Origin: Fictibacillus arsenicus | Lineage (GTDB): Bacteria; Bacillota; Bacilli; Bacillales; Fictibacillaceae | NCBI RefSeq assembly: GCF_001999465.1 | Contig: NZ_MQMF01000002.1 | Location: 620,001-684,000 of the forward strand | DNA length: 64,000 nucleotides | Direction of reading: 5' to 3' | Shown here: positions 1 to 8,882 of the stretch, in pieces | Position numbering within the stretch: position 1 is the first letter of the stretch | Layout: the number at the start of each line of letters is the position of its first letter | Notes under the pieces: model-generated | Seen by the model: only the letters and a program-made list of their open reading frames with translations | Told to the model about the DNA's origin: nothing | Database searches by the model: none | Position numbers and translations under genes: made by a program

Positions 1-548
1 TTTTCTAGCGAGAAGAGTTTCTCACTATTAACCACTGTCCCGTTTCTTTTTTTAATCTCCACATATACGTCGATACTACTTACCTCATGATGACACTTAA
101 TGTTACAAATATACTTCTTGTTCGGGCTGCTCTTCTTTAACAGCAGAAAGGTATTTTCATAATCTGCTTGTTTAATTCTGTTATAAATATTTTCTAAAAC
201 ATGCAGCTCACAGTTGAACCCTTGAGCAGCTTTCTTCATACCTTCATGGACAATCTCTAGCGTCCTCTTCTTCTTTTCACTTTCAGACGTCAAAGAAAGG
301 AAAGCTTCAATATCAGCCTCCACGTATACAGAGAAATAATTAAAGATGTTATGCTCAAACGTATCAATTTGCTTTTTCAGTTCAAGACTCTCAATACAAT
401 AGATTTGAATGCCTTTATCTTCTTTAGCGTGTAATTTAGGTAAAAGACGACTATAAAAAGAAACAATTGCTCTCGTTTCATGAATGAACTTCCAGTTGAG
501 ATCCTTATCCTTTGGGACGTATAGCTGAATATCTTTGATGATAGTCAT
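1..548 (-). CDS. Hypothetical protein, C-terminus cut by window edge
   Basis: An open frame starts at ATG 548 and runs left off the window without a stop, giving at least 182 residues (begins MTIIKDIQLYVPKDKDLNWK). AAGGAG lies about eight bases upstream, which decides the start. The visible part is a soluble, lysine- and glutamate-rich mixed alpha/beta protein. It has no signal peptide, membrane segment or catalytic motif that I recognise. It is read in the same direction as the next two genes but is separated from them by about 80 bases. No function can be proposed. The reality of the gene is well supported by ribosome site, length and codon use; the family is unknown. Confidence 0.75.
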   Translation of the reverse strand, partial: MTIIKDIQLYVPKDKDLNWKFIHETRAIVSFYSRLLPKLHAKEDKGIQIYCIESLELKKQIDTFEHNIFNYFSVYVEADIEAFLSLTSESEKKKRTLEIVHEGMKKAAQGFNCELHVLENIYNRIKQADYENTFLLLKKSSPNKKYICNIKCHHEVSSIDVYVEIKKRNGTVVNSEKLFSLE

Positions 549-626
549 TGTATATTCTCCTTTTATCAATAAAAAATCCTGTAAATTTAGTACCCTTTGA
601 TTACGTTTTACTAAGTATCCATTAAT

Positions 627-860
627 TTATAAAACAAATAAAATGATAATGAGGAAAAATAAGACTAAACCTAATATGGTTAAAAAAAACTTAATCAACC
701 CTTTTTCCTTATATATTGTAAAAATTATAAATACTATTAAAATAAACACCCATTTAGAGACCTTTTCGCTAAGATTAAATAAGTCAGGGAAGACAATAAT
801 TGTTAGAAGAAGCAGTATTGCGATCCATAGAGAGTGTAAAAAAATTCGTAGAGGTATCAA
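627..860 (-). CDS. Small integral membrane protein, unknown function
   Basis: A 77-residue frame beginning at TTG (858-860), with an AAAGGTAG-like ribosome site about ten bases upstream. The translation is almost entirely hydrophobic, with about three membrane-spanning stretches (roughly residues 6-24, 35-50 and 56-77) split by short charged loops. Small multi-span proteins of this kind are common in Bacillaceae and mostly uncharacterised. There is no family motif and no informative neighbour. The opposite strand also has a similar-length frame (643-885), but its basic, non-hydrophobic translation looks like the shadow. Moderate confidence that this is a gene. Confidence 0.45.
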   Translation of the reverse strand: MIPLRIFLHSLWIAILLLLTIIVFPDLFNLSEKVSKWVFILIVFIIFTIYKEKGLIKFFLTILGLVLFFLIIILFVL

Positions 861-1024
861 TAAATCACTACCTTTTATCTTTTAATAAGATGTGTAATAC
901 CCTGACTCACCTATCAAACTGAATAAGTCAGTGTATTTTCATCTAATAATAGGTTCTAAAAAGCAAAGGCAAATTGTGGTTTTCTATTAAGTATAAAACA
1001 AGCATTGATATACCAACAAAAATA

Positions 1025-1055
1025 AGCCATCTAATACATATAGAATTAGATGGCT
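1025..1055 (-). terminator. Rho-independent terminator of the DinB-like gene
   Basis: An 11-bp perfect stem (AGCCATCTAAT with ATTAGATGGCT) and a 9-base loop. On the minus strand it is followed by a T-rich run. It lies 33 bases past the end of the DinB-like gene. Confidence 0.8.
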
Positions 1056-1087
1056 GTATTGCTATATTTTTTTCCGAAGAGCCTTTT

Positions 1088-1582
1088 TTACTTTTGTACA
1101 ACCTGGATTTCTGGTTCTATCAGATCCGTCTCTGGCGGGATATAACCGAGTATCCGGCCGATTTTTACAATTTGCCCTTTATGATGGAATTCGTGGGTTG
1201 TTGTATGCGTATAAAGCCAAAGGGCAGTAAACTCTGCGCTAGCCCCACTTCTAAACGTTACTAGGGTGGACTCATCCCAGTTGCCTTTGAATTTATTCAG
1301 AAACTCATGAACGAGAGCATCCGTTTCCATAAAAATCTCGCGCATCTCCCGCACGATGGGGACGGATTCGGGCTTTATTTCGGCAAGTGGTTTTCCAAGT
1401 GCACGATTCCCGAGCCATCCCCTGTAACAATTCACTACATGAACATGAAGGCTGCGAATGGAATCTCCGCCAAAACTATCAAGCTCTTTCACATAATCCT
1501 CAGGTGACATCGTTTCACAATATCGAAATAACGTTTCTCTTGATCGTTGAATCCAATCATACTGACTTACGAATACATCCAT
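1088..1582 (-). CDS. DinB-fold protein, possible metal-dependent thiol S-transferase
   Basis: A 164-residue protein of the DinB/YfiT four-helix-bundle superfamily. The visible features are a histidine-rich segment near residues 45-50 (LHVHVVN) and a C-terminal HEFHHKGQIV motif near residues 128-140. Together they supply the three histidines that normally bind the divalent metal. Family members are small cytoplasmic proteins. Some transfer bacillithiol or mycothiol to substrates; many are induced by DNA damage or have no known role. AAAGGAG nine bases before the ATG supports the start. The gene is single, with its own terminator. The family call is firm and the substrate is unknown. Confidence 0.85.
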   Translation of the reverse strand: MDVFVSQYDWIQRSRETLFRYCETMSPEDYVKELDSFGGDSIRSLHVHVVNCYRGWLGNRALGKPLAEIKPESVPIVREMREIFMETDALVHEFLNKFKGNWDESTLVTFRSGASAEFTALWLYTHTTTHEFHHKGQIVKIGRILGYIPPETDLIEPEIQVVQK

Positions 1583-1650
1583 CTTCCCGCTCTCCTTTAT
1601 AAAATGGAATAATCATGGTGATTCTCGTGTTGTATAATTTTAACATAAAA

Positions 1651-1683
1651 AAGCTTAAAGAGTGTTTTTTCCCCTTTAAGCTT
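1651..1683 (-). terminator. Terminator of the catabolic operon
   Basis: A ten-base perfect stem (AAGCTTAAAG with CTTTAAGCTT). The minus-strand side is followed by six T residues. It closes the seven-gene minus-strand operon six bases after the flavin reductase-like gene; part of the transcript tail also suits the plus strand. Confidence 0.8.
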
Positions 1684-1688
1684 GCTTT

Positions 1689-2285
1689 TTATCTAGGCAA
1701 TGAAAAGAATTCAGTACTCTCGCTATAATTCCCTGCTAACCTTCCGAGAGGCTGCAGTTTCTCTAGATCCACTTTATAATTACCAAGATAATAGTCATCA
1801 TTGATATGATAACGAACCATTCTTCCGATCACCAAGTGATCACTGCCGAGCTGAATGACCTGCTCCAGCTGACACTCCATCTGGATCGGTGCTTCTTTAA
1901 CGCGCTTTGGTTTTACAACCGTGCTGTCCAACGTTGTGAGTCCTGCTGCTTCAAATTCATCCACTTCACTCGGAAGGTTCTCAGATGTCTTCTGCATTTC
2001 ATTTCCCAATGATGACGGGACCACATTGATGACGAATTCTTTTTGGTTTCGTATGTTTACGAGTGTATCTTTTTCCGTCCCTTCTCTTTCTCCCACTCCA
2101 GGTCCAATCGATATACAAAGCATAGGAGGGTTTCGGGAGGCTACGTTAAAAAAGCTAAACGGTGCCAGGTTGACCACTCCTTCTGTTGAAATGGTCGATA
2201 CCCAGGCGATCGGTCTAGGCACGACTGATCCAATCAATAGTTTGTATACATCCTTTTCTGTCAGTTCTTTCGGATCAAATTGCAC
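1689..2285 (-). CDS. Flavin reductase-like FMN-binding protein (DIM6/NtaB type)
   Basis: About 198 residues of the split-barrel flavin reductase-like family. The N-terminal VVPRPIAWVST segment and the following NLAPFSFFNVAS segment are typical FMN-contacting parts of this family. Relatives bind FMN and either reduce free flavin for a partner monooxygenase or act as orphan flavoproteins. It is the last gene of the CoA-transferase/LeuCD operon. Its first codons overlap the end of the MFS gene, so the two are translationally coupled. I chose GTG 2285 because GAGGGTGA lies six bases upstream; GTG 2291 is an alternative inside that site. Its role in the pathway is not obvious. Confidence 0.8.
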   Translation of the reverse strand: MQFDPKELTEKDVYKLLIGSVVPRPIAWVSTISTEGVVNLAPFSFFNVASRNPPMLCISIGPGVGEREGTEKDTLVNIRNQKEFVINVVPSSLGNEMQKTSENLPSEVDEFEAAGLTTLDSTVVKPKRVKEAPIQMECQLEQVIQLGSDHLVIGRMVRYHINDDYYLGNYKVDLEKLQPLGRLAGNYSESTEFFSLPR

Positions 2286-3537
2286 GTTCACTCACCCTCG
2301 CTTTTCTCTTTTTATTAACGTTTAACAAAACTAGCAGAATCGCAAAAACAATACATAACAACCCTGTGATAAAAAACCACCCTGATGTGTAGCTTCCGTT
2401 CAGATCCACCATAAAACCGAAGACAGGCGGTGCTGCGATGACTCCCAGTGACCCGATCGTAATGCTTAACCCACTCGAAATCCCGGCTTGTTCAGGCGGA
2501 ACGAGTTCACTCGCCAAATTCATCCAGATGCCGTTAAACCCGGAAACCGCAAACCCAAAGACTGCGATGATCGGAACAAGCAATCCAAACGGCGTATGTT
2601 CAGGCAACAATGCCAAGGTACTGCTCGACAGTGCAGAAATAATGACGATCACGATGACAATAATCACACGTTCCCCGTTAAACACCCGGTCACTGATCAC
2701 ACCCCAAGCAACTCTTCCAAACGAACCGCATGCTTCAGATATGACGAGCAACAAACCCGACAAAAACAACGAGATTCCCATCTTCTCATAAGCAAAGAGC
2801 ACGAGATACGTGTTCAGGCACATCTGTGCGCCATTCAGTCCGAGTGCACTTAAACTTACAAGCAAGAGAGGCTTGTTCTGAATCATTTTCCACATGGCTT
2901 TATAAAAAACAGACAGCCGCTGATCACTTTTCCCTTGTGGTGCGGTTGGTGAATCGCGGTACTGAAAAAAGGACAGAATCCCGATCAGAATCAAAAGTAA
3001 TGCTGCACCAATTACGGATGTCCGCCAGCCATAAGATGCTGCGATCGGCAGCAGGATTACGGCCGATAATGCAGATCCGAGCGTGACGCCCATCTGTTTA
3101 ATGCCCATCGCAGTACCGCGCTGTGTTTGTGTGAACCAATAGATGATTCCTCTGTTCGATACCGGGTGCATGGCTCCGTATCCAACCCCGCCGATGACCA
3201 CGAATAGGAGCATCGACCAGAAATGTGTAAAAAAGGTCGAGAACATGAACCCGACCCCTAAACACATGGACAGAGCAAGAAGTAGTTTCCGGGATCCGAG
3301 CCGGTCCACTAAGAAACCGGCTGGGATGGAAGCCAATGCCTGTCCTAAAAAGAGCCCCGCCGGAAGCATGCCGATTTGAGCTTTAGAGAGCGACAGATCT
3401 GCTCCAATCAAAACACCAAGCGGGACAAGTCCCCGTCCTACGAAGGCAACCAATATTTGAACAATCAAGAGCCAGATCAGCATCTGCCAATGCGGCTCTA
3501 GACGACTACGCTTGACGCTCAAACTCAAATTTGCCAT
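2275..3537 (-). CDS. MFS transporter
   Basis: A 420-residue major facilitator superfamily protein with about twelve predicted membrane helices. The conserved loop 2-3 signature is visible near residue 73 (GFLVDRLGSRK), and a related motif begins the second half (GVISDRVF). The fold is a secondary transporter using proton or sodium gradients; organic-anion/proton symport would suit the operon. It sits between the sodium/solute symporter and the flavin reductase-like gene, 30 bases after the former and overlapping the latter. Two different carriers in one operon suggest import of one acid and export or import of a related one. The substrate is unknown. Confidence 0.85.
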   Translation of the reverse strand: MANLSLSVKRSRLEPHWQMLIWLLIVQILVAFVGRGLVPLGVLIGADLSLSKAQIGMLPAGLFLGQALASIPAGFLVDRLGSRKLLLALSMCLGVGFMFSTFFTHFWSMLLFVVIGGVGYGAMHPVSNRGIIYWFTQTQRGTAMGIKQMGVTLGSALSAVILLPIAASYGWRTSVIGAALLLILIGILSFFQYRDSPTAPQGKSDQRLSVFYKAMWKMIQNKPLLLVSLSALGLNGAQMCLNTYLVLFAYEKMGISLFLSGLLLVISEACGSFGRVAWGVISDRVFNGERVIIVIVIVIISALSSSTLALLPEHTPFGLLVPIIAVFGFAVSGFNGIWMNLASELVPPEQAGISSGLSITIGSLGVIAAPPVFGFMVDLNGSYTSGWFFITGLLCIVFAILLVLLNVNKKRKARVSERAI

Positions 3538-3567
3538 GTCAACTTCAACTCTTTTTTATCTATTATA

Positions 3568-5076
3568 TTATGCTTCAAGCTCCAGCACTGCAAGTTCATC
3601 CTTCTTCAATGATTTTTCAGCAGAGACCGTAACTAGCATCGAACCAATGATACAAACGACAAAGTTTATCGTAAGCCCGATCACGCCGCCATGGATGCCG
3701 AATACCGTCTTATGTCCCGTTAACGTCAACAACCCTGCTACTATAGCACCTATAAGCATTCCCCAGAAAACAGGCTTTGCGGCAAGACGTTTCCAGTAAA
3801 GACCGAGAACAAACGCCGGGAATACTTGCACTAAGAGTTCAAACTTCAAGACAAAGATTTGATAAAGAGTGCCTGGTGGATTCCAAGCAATCATCAACAG
3901 GAAGAAAATCGCGATGATCCCCCCGATTTTCCCTACCATGACTTTCTTGTGTTCAGTAGCTCCAGGATTAACAAACTTCCCATATACATCGTTTGATAAC
4001 ATGGATGAAAAGCTCAGTAACACAGAGTCTGCCGTAGAGATGATCGCCGCAACGATTCCACCGAAGAAGATAATCATCATCCAATAATAAAACCCATTGA
4101 TCGCAGCGATTTTATTCGCCATCAAACCTACTAGCTGTTCAGATCCAGCTGTATCCAATCCAGGGAAAAGCATGATTCCGATGATCCCGACAACAAACAC
4201 AAGACCTGTTGTGATCGGCGGCATCCACGCCATGCGCGCAAACGACTTCTTCAACGTCTTCTCACTTTGTGCCGAATAGATACGCTGAACGGCATGCGGA
4301 TAGATGGAAGCACCTAACCCGACAAGGACGAGCATACTGAACCAGTTCACTGACACTTCCATCTCAGGAACACCTAGTTTTGCAGGTTCATTGTCTGCGA
4401 TGAACCGTGTCACTTCAGCAAAGTTCCCTCCAACTAAGTACAGAGCACCTGCCAAGAATACGAAGATCCCAATCATTAGGACAATACCTTGCATAACATC
4501 CGTGAACGCAACGGCTTTCATACCACCCATCCACTCGTAGGCAAGCATGACTAATACAAAAACAACAACCGCAATCTCATAAGGAATCGTTCCGCCAGTC
4601 ATACCCGCTACAGCTTGTCCGATTGCGACCAGCTGCTCCAAAAGATAGTTTCCTAGACCCCAAAGCATCAAGAAGATACTGAGCAACGTAACCGCCTTTG
4701 ATTTAAACCGGAACTCCAGCCAATCAGTAGGAGTTACAAAGTTTCTGCGTTTCGACACCACGTAAAGTCTTGGCGCGAACAACAGATAGATCCCGATGAT
4801 GATTGTCATAAAGGAGATCGACTGCAGCCATGAGAACCCTGTCCGGTAGCCAGTCGGTGCATAACCTACGATCGTGTTCCCGCTGTACTGTGTCGCGTAT
4901 AGTGTGAAAAACAACGCGATAAAGCCGAGATTTCTTCCAGCCAAATAATAGCCTGATAAACTATGATGAAGATTCGTATCTCCTTTACCAGAGAAATACC
5001 CGATTACGAGCATAACAATTGCAAATACACTTAAGATAATAATGCCATCCATGCCCGCGAAGGTTAAATTATCCAT
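3568..5076 (-). CDS. Sodium:solute symporter (SSS family)
   Basis: A 502-residue membrane protein with about thirteen helices. It shows SSS features: an N-terminal SGYYLAGRNLG motif (residues about 41-51) and a conserved core segment around GLGNYLLEQLVAIGQAV. The family couples substrate entry to sodium influx; members carry sugars, amino acids, pantothenate or carboxylates. Its start overlaps the stop of the preceding DUF3311 gene by eight bases, with AGGAGG before the ATG. Paired DUF3311/SSS genes are known in Bacillus (yhjC/yhjB type). The context of a LeuCD-type hydro-lyase and a CoA-transferase points to a carboxylate substrate, but this is inference. Confidence 0.88.
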   Translation of the reverse strand: MDNLTFAGMDGIIILSVFAIVMLVIGYFSGKGDTNLHHSLSGYYLAGRNLGFIALFFTLYATQYSGNTIVGYAPTGYRTGFSWLQSISFMTIIIGIYLLFAPRLYVVSKRRNFVTPTDWLEFRFKSKAVTLLSIFLMLWGLGNYLLEQLVAIGQAVAGMTGGTIPYEIAVVVFVLVMLAYEWMGGMKAVAFTDVMQGIVLMIGIFVFLAGALYLVGGNFAEVTRFIADNEPAKLGVPEMEVSVNWFSMLVLVGLGASIYPHAVQRIYSAQSEKTLKKSFARMAWMPPITTGLVFVVGIIGIMLFPGLDTAGSEQLVGLMANKIAAINGFYYWMMIIFFGGIVAAIISTADSVLLSFSSMLSNDVYGKFVNPGATEHKKVMVGKIGGIIAIFFLLMIAWNPPGTLYQIFVLKFELLVQVFPAFVLGLYWKRLAAKPVFWGMLIGAIVAGLLTLTGHKTVFGIHGGVIGLTINFVVCIIGSMLVTVSAEKSLKKDELAVLELEA

Positions 5077-5335
5077 GCTTCACATCCTCCTTTCTCTTGG
5101 CGTTTTCCTCTTCCTCCTCAACGATGTTCCATTGCGAGATACAGAGCCAGCTTAGATAAGCTCCCATAATGAGTGTGAAAAAGGTAGAGATAAATGCCCA
5201 GAGCGGGAATCCAAAGACAAACGGCTCAACCGCTCCCTTCGGAAAATACCAGGGCACGATCAACACAACGTTAATAAATAACACAATCCAGATCCACTTT
5301 TTACGGATCGGTTCTTTCACTGACTTGGTTTTCAT
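5069..5335 (-). CDS. DUF3311-type small membrane partner of the symporter
   Basis: An 88-residue protein with a short basic N-terminus, two membrane helices (about residues 12-30 and 42-66) and a charged Glu/Lys-rich cytoplasmic tail. Size, topology and position directly before an SSS symporter match the DUF3311 family, which commonly precedes such carriers and is presumed to be an accessory subunit. AAGGAGG seven bases before the ATG and the overlap with the next gene support coupled translation in about equal amounts. No catalytic motif is present. Confidence 0.75.
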   Translation of the reverse strand: MKTKSVKEPIRKKWIWIVLFINVVLIVPWYFPKGAVEPFVFGFPLWAFISTFFTLIMGAYLSWLCISQWNIVEEEEENAKRKEDVKHG

Positions 5336-5398
5336 ATCATATCCTCCTTAAAAGAAAATAAGTTCTATGGAGCTGATAATCTATGATGCAGTATAGCC

Positions 5399-6025
5399 TT
5401 AGATGGAAGCCTTTTCATTTCTATCAATTCGATAATAAATACGATGCTTTTCTTCAAAACTTTTAATCTTATCCTTAAATTCCAGTGTTGATCCGATCTC
5501 ATCGAGACCCTTTTGAAGCAGCCGCTTTCGGTAAGGCGTAACCTCGAAATACGCTTCAAAACCATGTGAATCTATCACTCTTTGACTCTCTAGATCAACG
5601 GATAACTGATATCCTCGTTTTTCATTCGTCCGCTGAAACAGCATATCCACATCAGCTTCTGATAGAACAATGGGCAGGATCCCATTCTTAAAGCAGTTGT
5701 TATAAAAGATGTCTGCGAATGATGGGGCGATGATCACCCGAAACCCATAGTCAGATAGAGCCCATGGTGCATGTTCACGGGAAGAGCCGCAACCGAAGTT
5801 CTTTCTTGCGAGCAGGACAGACGCTCCTTGGTAACGGTCTTGATTCAGAATAAAATCTTGTCTTTCTTTACCGTTCTCAAATCGCCAGTCAAAGAACAGA
5901 AACTGCCCGTAGCCTGTTCGCTCGGTTCGTTTTAGAAACTGCTTTGGAATGATCGCATCCGTATCGACGTTATCCACATCGAGCGGTACAGCGGTTCCGG
6001 TAAATGAAGTAAAAGGTTCGATCAT
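5399..6025 (-). CDS. leuD: LeuD-type hydro-lyase small subunit (isopropylmalate/citraconate family)
   Basis: A 208-residue small (swivel-domain) subunit of the aconitase superfamily. The recognisable block is [20 protein letters not shown] (about residues 71-90), whose GSSREHA part positions substrate beside the iron-sulfur cluster held by LeuC. The length is close to that of true LeuD. Its ATG overlaps the leuC stop, so the two subunits are translationally coupled. In leucine synthesis LeuCD isomerises isopropylmalate; related enzymes hydrate citraconate or dimethylmaleate. No leuA or leuB is nearby, and the operon also has a CoA-transferase and transporters, so a catabolic dehydratase is at least as likely. 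Confidence 0.88.
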   Translation of the reverse strand: MIEPFTSFTGTAVPLDVDNVDTDAIIPKQFLKRTERTGYGQFLFFDWRFENGKERQDFILNQDRYQGASVLLARKNFGCGSSREHAPWALSDYGFRVIIAPSFADIFYNNCFKNGILPIVLSEADVDMLFQRTNEKRGYQLSVDLESQRVIDSHGFEAYFEVTPYRKRLLQKGLDEIGSTLEFKDKIKSFEEKHRIYYRIDRNEKASI

Positions 6026-7446
6026 GAGCCCACCTCCTCGCGTTCTTTTGTCACCCAGTTTCTCACATCCACAAAATGACCCTTGATCGCTGCAGCAGCT
6101 GCCATCTCTGGACTCACTAAGTGTGTGCGTGCTCCTTTTCCTTGCCTGCCTTCAAAGTTTCGGTTCGAAGTAGAAGCACAACGCTCCCCTTCAAGCACGA
6201 TATCCTCGTTCATCCCAAGGCACATGCTGCAGCCGGATTCACGCCAATCAAAACCTGCTTTTATAAAAACTTGATCCAGACCTTCTTCCTCAGCCTGACG
6301 TTTTACCGTTTGAGAACCTGGAACAACGAGTGCATGTAAGGAATCCGTCACTTTGTAACCGCTTACGATTTTTGCCGCTTTACGAAGGTCTTCGATGCGG
6401 CTGTTCGTACACGAGCCGATGAACACTTTATCTAGTTTAATTGAGTCAAAAGGCGTTCCTGATTGAAGTCCCATATACTGAAGAGCTTTTTCTGCGGCTT
6501 TTCTTTGGCTGATCGGCAAATCTTCTGGTGATGGCACGACATCTGTGATTCCGGCACCTTGACCAGGATTAGTTCCCCACGTCACTTGCGGCACCACTTC
6601 ACTCGCATCAAATTCAACGATTTGGTCAAAAACTGCATCGTCGTCTGTGTACAGCAACCGCCATTCGGATAAAGCTTCTTCCCACTGCTCTCCTTTAGGC
6701 GCGTACTGTTTATCCTTTAAATAGTTAAAAGTAACCTCATCCGGCTGGATCAACCCGGCGCGTCCACCCATCTCGATCGACATGTTGCAGACCGTCATCC
6801 TCTCTTCCATCGTTAAGTTTTGGATGACTTCACCTCGGTACTCGATCACGTGCCCTGTCGCAAAATCGTGGCCGTACTTTCCGATGATAGAAAGAATCAA
6901 ATCTTTAGCAGATGTTCCTTTTGGCAACTCACCCATAATGTTAATCGCGAGTGTCTTTGCCTTATCTTGTTTTAGAGTCTGTGTTGCTAAAACGTGTTCC
7001 ACTTCACTCGTTCCGATTCCAAAAGCGAGTGCTCCAAACGCGCCATGTGTTGACGTATGGCTGTCTCCGCATACGATCGTCTGACCTGGCTGCGTGATAC
7101 CAAGTTCTGGTGCGATCACATGAACGATTCCTTGATTTTCGCTCTCGAGATCAAACAGCTGGATTCCAAACTCCCTGCAGTTTTCTTCTAATGTCTTCAC
7201 CTGTTTCTTCGCTACTTCATCCCGAAACGGCAGTGAACGGTCTGTTGTCGGAATGCTATGGTCCATCGTCGCTACTGTTCGGTCAGGTCTACTCACAACT
7301 CTATTGTTCATCCGCAACCCTTCAAATGCCTGTGGTGACGTTACTTCATGAATGAGGTGAAGATCGATATACAGAATGGATGGCTGATCTTCTCCTTGGT
7401 AGACCACATGCCTGTCGTAAACTTTATCGTAAAGTGTCTTCCCCAC
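6022..7446 (-). CDS. leuC: LeuC-type hydro-lyase large subunit with 4Fe-4S cluster
   Basis: A 474-residue large subunit of the aconitase superfamily, about the normal LeuC length. The expected motifs are visible: [19 protein letters not shown] near residue 133, [13 protein letters not shown] near 347 (first cluster cysteine) and [10 protein letters not shown] near 407 (the other two cysteines), followed by [12 protein letters not shown]. All three cluster ligands are intact, so the enzyme should be active. It starts with GTG after GGAGGTGA and is 18 bases downstream of the CoA-transferase gene. Sequence alone cannot separate isopropylmalate isomerase from citraconate or citramalate hydro-lyase; the context favours a catabolic paralogue. 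Confidence 0.9.
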   Translation of the reverse strand: MGKTLYDKVYDRHVVYQGEDQPSILYIDLHLIHEVTSPQAFEGLRMNNRVVSRPDRTVATMDHSIPTTDRSLPFRDEVAKKQVKTLEENCREFGIQLFDLESENQGIVHVIAPELGITQPGQTIVCGDSHTSTHGAFGALAFGIGTSEVEHVLATQTLKQDKAKTLAINIMGELPKGTSAKDLILSIIGKYGHDFATGHVIEYRGEVIQNLTMEERMTVCNMSIEMGGRAGLIQPDEVTFNYLKDKQYAPKGEQWEEALSEWRLLYTDDDAVFDQIVEFDASEVVPQVTWGTNPGQGAGITDVVPSPEDLPISQRKAAEKALQYMGLQSGTPFDSIKLDKVFIGSCTNSRIEDLRKAAKIVSGYKVTDSLHALVVPGSQTVKRQAEEEGLDQVFIKAGFDWRESGCSMCLGMNEDIVLEGERCASTSNRNFEGRQGKGARTHLVSPEMAAAAAIKGHFVDVRNWVTKEREEVGS

Positions 7447-7464
7447 GTTCTTCTCACCTCCGAT

Positions 7465-8664
7465 TTAGATAACGCTCGTTTCTTTTAACCTCTCTACTTC
7501 CTCTTCACTGTATCCAAGCCAGTTTCTATACACTTCGTCGTTATGCTTGCCCATCACTTCAGGACCAACGTGATTCACTTTCCCTGGTGTGCGGCTCAGC
7601 TTCGGTACGATACCTGGCATCGGAAACTCACCGAGTTCAGGATGCTCCACGTTCACAATCATCTCGCGTTCTTGATAATGAGGATCTTCTAGGATTTCTT
7701 TTGCGGTATAGATGAGTCCGGACGGTACACCTTTTTCATCTAAAATCTCTAGTGCATCTTTCGCGTCGAGCGATTTCGTCCAATCCTCGATCAGCATATC
7801 GAGCACTTTCATGTTCTCGCCTCTAGCGTGATGTGTGGAGAATCTTGGGTCTTCGGCAAGATACGGTTGCCCCATCGCTTCACATAACCGCCTGAACACA
7901 CCGTCCGCGTTGGCTCCGATTACGATATAGGTCTTGTCCTTCGTAAAATAGATGTTGGATGGTGCGACACCCGGCAGGATGTTCCCCATACGTTCCCTGA
8001 TATACCCGGCAAACATATAATCCGGAATGAGACTTTCCATGACCGAGAAGACCGATTCATAGAGAGCCGTATCTACGACCTGCCCTACTCCTGAACGCTC
8101 TCTTTCATGCAGTGCGACTAAACAGCCGACCGTTGAAAAGAGTGCTGCGAGCGTATCTCCAATTGAGACTCCGATACGTGATGGCGGACGGTCTGGAAAA
8201 CCCGTTACATTCCGGAGTCCTCCCATTGCTTCACCAACACTTCCGAATCCAGCGCGATGTTTGTAAGGTCCCGTCTGTCCGTATCCGGAAGTTCGGACCA
8301 TGATGAGCTTTGGATTGATCTTAGATAATTCTTCATAGGAAAGGTTCCACTTCTCCATCGTTCCCGGACGGAAGTTCTCGATGATCACGTCTGCGTCTTT
8401 TACCATCTCTTTTAAGATGTTCTGCCCTTCTTCTACTCTCAAGTTCAGCGTGATGGACTTTTTATTACGCGACTGAATCGGCCACCATAGTCCAACACCG
8501 TCTTTTGACTGTCCCCAGTTTCTCATCGGATCTGATTTACCCGGGGGTTCCACCTTGATGACTTCAGCACCAAAGTCCGCTAACAGCCTTCCGGAAAAAG
8601 GACCAGCTAAAAGGGTACCCAGCTCAATGACACGAATATCACCTAAAGGAAGTTGATCGGACAT
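7465..8664 (-). CDS. Family III (CaiB/BaiF) CoA-transferase
   Basis: A 399-residue CaiB/BaiF CoA-transferase. Family blocks are present: LPLGDIRVIELGTLLAGPF at the N-terminus, FGAEVIKVEPP, then NFRPGTMEKW near residue 100 and GYGQTGPY near 135. These enzymes move CoA between organic acids, for example succinyl-CoA to citramalate, itaconate or hydroxymethylglutarate. At the place where the catalytic aspartate usually lies (after PGY or AGF, about residue 146) this protein reads AGFGSVGEAMGG, with glycine; see the separate finding. It is the first gene of the seven-gene operon and is transcribed away from the GntR gene through a region with two operators. Confidence 0.88.
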   Translation of the reverse strand: MSDQLPLGDIRVIELGTLLAGPFSGRLLADFGAEVIKVEPPGKSDPMRNWGQSKDGVGLWWPIQSRNKKSITLNLRVEEGQNILKEMVKDADVIIENFRPGTMEKWNLSYEELSKINPKLIMVRTSGYGQTGPYKHRAGFGSVGEAMGGLRNVTGFPDRPPSRIGVSIGDTLAALFSTVGCLVALHERERSGVGQVVDTALYESVFSVMESLIPDYMFAGYIRERMGNILPGVAPSNIYFTKDKTYIVIGANADGVFRRLCEAMGQPYLAEDPRFSTHHARGENMKVLDMLIEDWTKSLDAKDALEILDEKGVPSGLIYTAKEILEDPHYQEREMIVNVEHPELGEFPMPGIVPKLSRTPGKVNHVGPEVMGKHNDEVYRNWLGYSEEEVERLKETSVI

Positions 8665-8732
8665 GTTATCCCTCCGTTTGTCTTATTTTTAGAAGAATCA
8701 TAATTTTCTTAATCTTTATACCAAATTAACGC

Positions 8733-8744
8733 TTTGTATACAAA
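8733..8744. promoter_or_regulatory. Candidate GntR operator 1 (CoA-transferase side)
   Basis: A perfect 12-base palindrome TTTGTATACAAA, 68 bases upstream of the CoA-transferase start. GTATAC-centred palindromes are the usual target type of FCD-domain GntR regulators, and such a regulator is encoded next door. It probably controls the minus-strand operon. Confidence 0.65.
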
Positions 8745-8849
8745 AGGTCAATGGGTAATTTTAATTTTATTTTAAAAATGTTATTTAAACGTTGATTTAA
8801 CAGCTATCGATTTATTTATTGTCAGAAAATTATTGCAACTTAAATTTCG

Positions 8850-8861
8850 TTTGTATACAAT
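8850..8861. promoter_or_regulatory. Candidate GntR operator 2 (gntR side)
   Basis: TTGTATACAA (8851-8860) is a perfect ten-base palindrome that repeats the core of operator 1. It lies about 21 bases before the gntR start, close enough to block initiation, so autorepression is likely. The two centres are 117 bases apart, which would allow looping or independent control of both directions. Confidence 0.65.
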
Positions 8862-8882
8862 ACAAATTAAGGAGTGGTTGAA

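Noticed and set aside
5399-7446. LeuCD as the leucine biosynthesis isopropylmalate isomerase
   Set aside because: Not excluded, but no leuA or leuB is near and the context is catabolic; the gene symbols are retained only for family membership.
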